Origin: Profundicola sp051011115
Lineage (GTDB): Bacteria > Bacteroidota > Bacteroidia > Flavobacteriales > Weeksellaceae
DNA length: 64,000 nucleotides
Assembly (NCBI GenBank): GCA_051011115.1
Contig: JBPCUN010000142.1
Span: 12,153 to 76,152 of the forward strand
Direction: 5' to 3'
In this document: positions 61,993 to 64,000 of the stretch, piece after piece
How positions within the stretch are numbered: position 1 is the first letter of the stretch
Layout: the number at the start of each line of letters is the position of its first letter
Made by a program: the position numbers and the translations under genes
The notes under the pieces: generated by a model
Told to the model about the DNA's origin: nothing
The model's database searches: none
What the model saw: only the letters and a program-made list of their open reading frames with translations

Positions 61993-63063
61993 ATGAGAAC
62001 ACATAAAATTGGCTTGCTATCCCTCTTCGTAATGGGAGCAGGCTTAATACAAAGCTGTAAGCAACAAGCAGAAAAACAGTTAAAAGAGGAGCCTCCGGTA
62101 GTAACCGTAGCCACCATCAACAGTTCGGAAACAGAGCAGTCCGTTTCCTATTCGGGTTCTATTGTACCCGATAATATGACTACCGTAAGTTTTGCCGTAA
62201 GCGGAACAATTAACAGTGTGGGCGTAAATGAGGGACAACGTGTAAGCAAAGGACAATTCCTTGCAAGCATTGATGCCACCGAGTACGAAGCCGCATTGCA
62301 GATTGCCAATGCAAGCCTTGAACAGAGCGAGGATGCGTTCAGAAGATTTGATGAACTGTACAAAAAAGGGAGCTTCCCCGAAAAGGATTACATCGACATC
62401 AAAACCAAAGTAGCACAGGCGCAGGCAAACAAAAAGATTAACCGCAAGCGCATTTCCGACAGCCGCCTGCATTCGCCTACCAACGGAATTATAACCGTGA
62501 AAGCCGCCGAGGTGGGCGGTATCGCAGCACCGGGAGTACCTGCCTTTACCATCGTAAAAACGGATATGGTATATGCGCAGTTCGCAGTACCCGAAAGCGA
62601 AATCGGGAACTTTAAACAAGGGATGCAGGTGGATATGCACATACCTACATTGCAACGCAATTTCACGGGCAAAATCACAATCATCAATCCCGTGGCTGAT
62701 GAAATTTCCAAAGCATATACACTGAAAGTACGCCTTGACAATCCCGGTGGTGTGCTGATGCCGGGAATGATTACCCAAGTGCTTGCAGGCGTTCCAGTTA
62801 AGGTTAAGCAGGTACGTGTACCGCTTACCGCTATCGTGAACAACGTTGATAAAATCCCTCACGTGTACGTGGTAGATAAGAACAACAACGCCAAGCTGAC
62901 AAGGGTAACCGTTGGCAAAATCGTAGGCGATGAAGTCATTATTACCAATGGGCTTGAAGAAAACCAAACCATTATCCTTGCCGGACAAAAAAACGTCAAA
63001 GACGGGCAAAAAGTAAAAGCAGAAACAGCATCGGTAACAACCTCCGCTCCAAAAACTGAATAA
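61993..63063 (+). CDS. RND efflux periplasmic adaptor (HlyD/MFP)
   Basis: A 356-residue lipid-anchored adaptor: lipobox LIQSC (Cys22), barrel-sandwich strands (VSFAVSGTINSVGVNEGQRVSKGQFLASID), a helical hairpin (ALQIANASLEQSEDAFRRFDELYKKGSFPEKDYIDIKTKVAQAQ) and the second lipoyl half (RLHSPTNGIITVKAAEVGGIAAPG). It bridges the inner-membrane pump and an outer-membrane channel. Three bases before the pump gene. No metal-ligand cluster is seen, so the substrate may be drugs or metals. Confidence 0.92.
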   Translation: MRTHKIGLLSLFVMGAGLIQSCKQQAEKQLKEEPPVVTVATINSSETEQSVSYSGSIVPDNMTTVSFAVSGTINSVGVNEGQRVSKGQFLASIDATEYEAALQIANASLEQSEDAFRRFDELYKKGSFPEKDYIDIKTKVAQAQANKKINRKRISDSRLHSPTNGIITVKAAEVGGIAAPGVPAFTIVKTDMVYAQFAVPESEIGNFKQGMQVDMHIPTLQRNFTGKITIINPVADEISKAYTLKVRLDNPGGVLMPGMITQVLAGVPVKVKQVRVPLTAIVNNVDKIPHVYVVDKNNNAKLTRVTVGKIVGDEVIITNGLEENQTIILAGQKNVKDGQKVKAETASVTTSAPKTE

Positions 63064-63066
63064 TTT

Positions 63067-64000
63067 ATGAAAAGGAAAATAAACATCATTGAAGCGGCAA
63101 TGAAATTTCCGCAAGTACCGATAGCGATTACCGTTATTATGGTGCTTGCAGGACTGATTTCATTAATGACGATGCCGAGAAGTGAAGACCCCCGTGTGAC
63201 AGTCAGAACGGGGCTTGTCGTGGCTTTCTATCCCGGAAGCGACGAAGTACAGATGGAAAAAGAAGTTACCGATAAACTGGAACAATACCTGTTCGGTTTT
63301 GAGGAAATCAAAAAAGATAAAACCCATTCGGAAAGTAAGCCCGGACAGGTAGTTGTAACGGTAGAATTGCAGGACTATGTAAAGGACACCAAAAAATTCT
63401 GGAACACCTTACAACACGGTTTGGATGCCAATATGCCCTTGATATTGCCACGAGGCGTACAGGGACCGTATGTGAACAGCGACTTCGGCGATGTGGTCGT
63501 TCAGATGATTGCTGTATCAGCTCCCGGTCGTTCTTACGCCCAGTTGGAAAGCTATTTGGATGAACTGGAAGATGGTATTAAAACGATACCGCAGGTTTCC
63601 AAAATCAAGCGTTACGGCGGGCAGAAACAACAGGTATTTATTACGCTGCGTGAAGATGCGCTTAAACAATACGGTTTCGGTATCAACGAAATCACAGCGA
63701 CATTAAGCCAGCAGAATGTAACCATTCCGAGCGGCGATATTGAAATTGACAAAAACCGTTTTCTCATTTTCACGGATGCACAATACCAGAATGAAAATGA
63801 AATCGGAAACCTGATAGTATATAGTTCTCCGCAGGGTGGCAATATCCGCTTGCGTGATATAGCCAAAATCGAAAGAAGATACGAAGACCTGAAAAGCAAA
63901 ATTACCGTTTCAGGAAACGATGTAATGATGCTGACCGTAGAAATGCAGCCCGGACAGAACATTGTCGATTTGGGTAATGCGCTGACACAGAAAGTTGCTG
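63067..64000 (+). CDS. RND efflux pump permease, N-terminal part
   Basis: The first 311 residues of an AcrB-type pump cut by the window edge. MKRKINIIEAAMKFPQV starts at ATG 63067; the first helix (VPIAITVIMVLAGLISLM) is followed by the periplasmic porter domain (PGSDEVQMEKEVTDKLEQYLFGFEEIKK, NSDFGDVVVQMIAVSAPG, KRYGGQKQQVFITLRED). It would export substrates using proton flow with the adaptor upstream. The remaining pump helices and the outer-membrane gene lie beyond the window. Confidence 0.92.
   Translation, partial: MKRKINIIEAAMKFPQVPIAITVIMVLAGLISLMTMPRSEDPRVTVRTGLVVAFYPGSDEVQMEKEVTDKLEQYLFGFEEIKKDKTHSESKPGQVVVTVELQDYVKDTKKFWNTLQHGLDANMPLILPRGVQGPYVNSDFGDVVVQMIAVSAPGRSYAQLESYLDELEDGIKTIPQVSKIKRYGGQKQQVFITLREDALKQYGFGINEITATLSQQNVTIPSGDIEIDKNRFLIFTDAQYQNENEIGNLIVYSSPQGGNIRLRDIAKIERRYEDLKSKITVSGNDVMMLTVEMQPGQNIVDLGNALTQKVA

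Noticed and set aside
62080..63114. 344-residue frame antisense to the RND adaptor
   Set aside because: The plus strand encodes a typical adaptor; the antisense chain is Phe/His/Cys-rich and has no domain.
1..64000. tRNA, rRNA or known riboswitch genes
   Set aside because: None recognised by eye on either strand; a covariance-model scan would be needed to exclude small ncRNAs.

Overview
The window is most of an integrative and conjugative element (ICE) of the CTnDOT / Bacteroidetes type. Supporting features are a tyrosine recombinase at the left edge, a complete set of Bacteroidetes-type tra genes (traA to traQ homologues, split in two blocks), a mobilisation pair with a TraG-type coupling protein, and an RteC gene lying just upstream of a block that looks like the CTnDOT excision operon (two small helix-turn-helix proteins, a DUF3945 protein and topoisomerase III). 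Base composition, the TAnnTTTG-type promoters, the lack of obvious Shine-Dalgarno dependence and the protein families suggest a Flavobacteriia or Sphingobacteriia host (for example Chryseobacterium, Elizabethkingia or Sphingobacterium). This is an inference; no chromosomal marker gene is present.

Layout. 1-0.7 kb: C-terminal part of the integrase. 1.2-7.0 kb (+): an operon with ssb, a DUF932 protein, small proteins and a PRTRC cassette (proteins E, C, a possible F, B, and ThiF) that resembles a bacterial ubiquitin-like conjugation set (Ub-like, E2-like, E1-like). 7.4-9.2 kb: an acetyltransferase, a degenerate receiver protein and two HTH proteins. 9.35-11.9 kb (-): a lone SMC/RloC-like ATPase. 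12.0-22.0 kb (-): traQ,O,N,M,L,(unknown),K,J,I,G,F,E. 22.2-31.2 kb (+): a five-gene defence cassette (XRE regulator, type IIG-like restriction-modification enzyme, second adenine methylase, OLD/GajA-like nuclease, UvrD/GajB-like helicase) lying between traE and traD. 31.2-33.4 kb (-): traD,C,B,A. 33.4-35.8 kb: candidate oriT, relaxosome protein and relaxase. 35.9-37.9 kb: a small cargo of a Crp/Fnr regulator, a SugE-type SMR exporter and two acetyltransferases. 38.1-40.1 kb: coupling ATPase. 40.2-52.5 kb (-): methylase/helicase giant, DUF1896, ORF6N, topB, DUF3945, two HTH proteins, rteC. 52.7-64 kb (+): metal cargo with HMA-AraC regulators, a copper P-type ATPase, a CDF exporter, azurin, an FNR-like reductase and the start of an RND efflux operon that runs off the window.

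How it fits together. The relaxase, accessory protein and coupling ATPase would process and deliver DNA to the tra-encoded type IV channel; RteC and the excision block would release the element; PRTRC, ssb and the methylase/helicase are likely to protect or process the transferred DNA; the defence cassette, lone ATPase and metal genes are cargo. A repeated 13-base motif (GGCAGTGTTTGGC), usually present as two copies exactly 20 bases apart, occurs upstream of seven backbone transcription units and always in the same orientation relative to the gene. It may be an element-wide operator.
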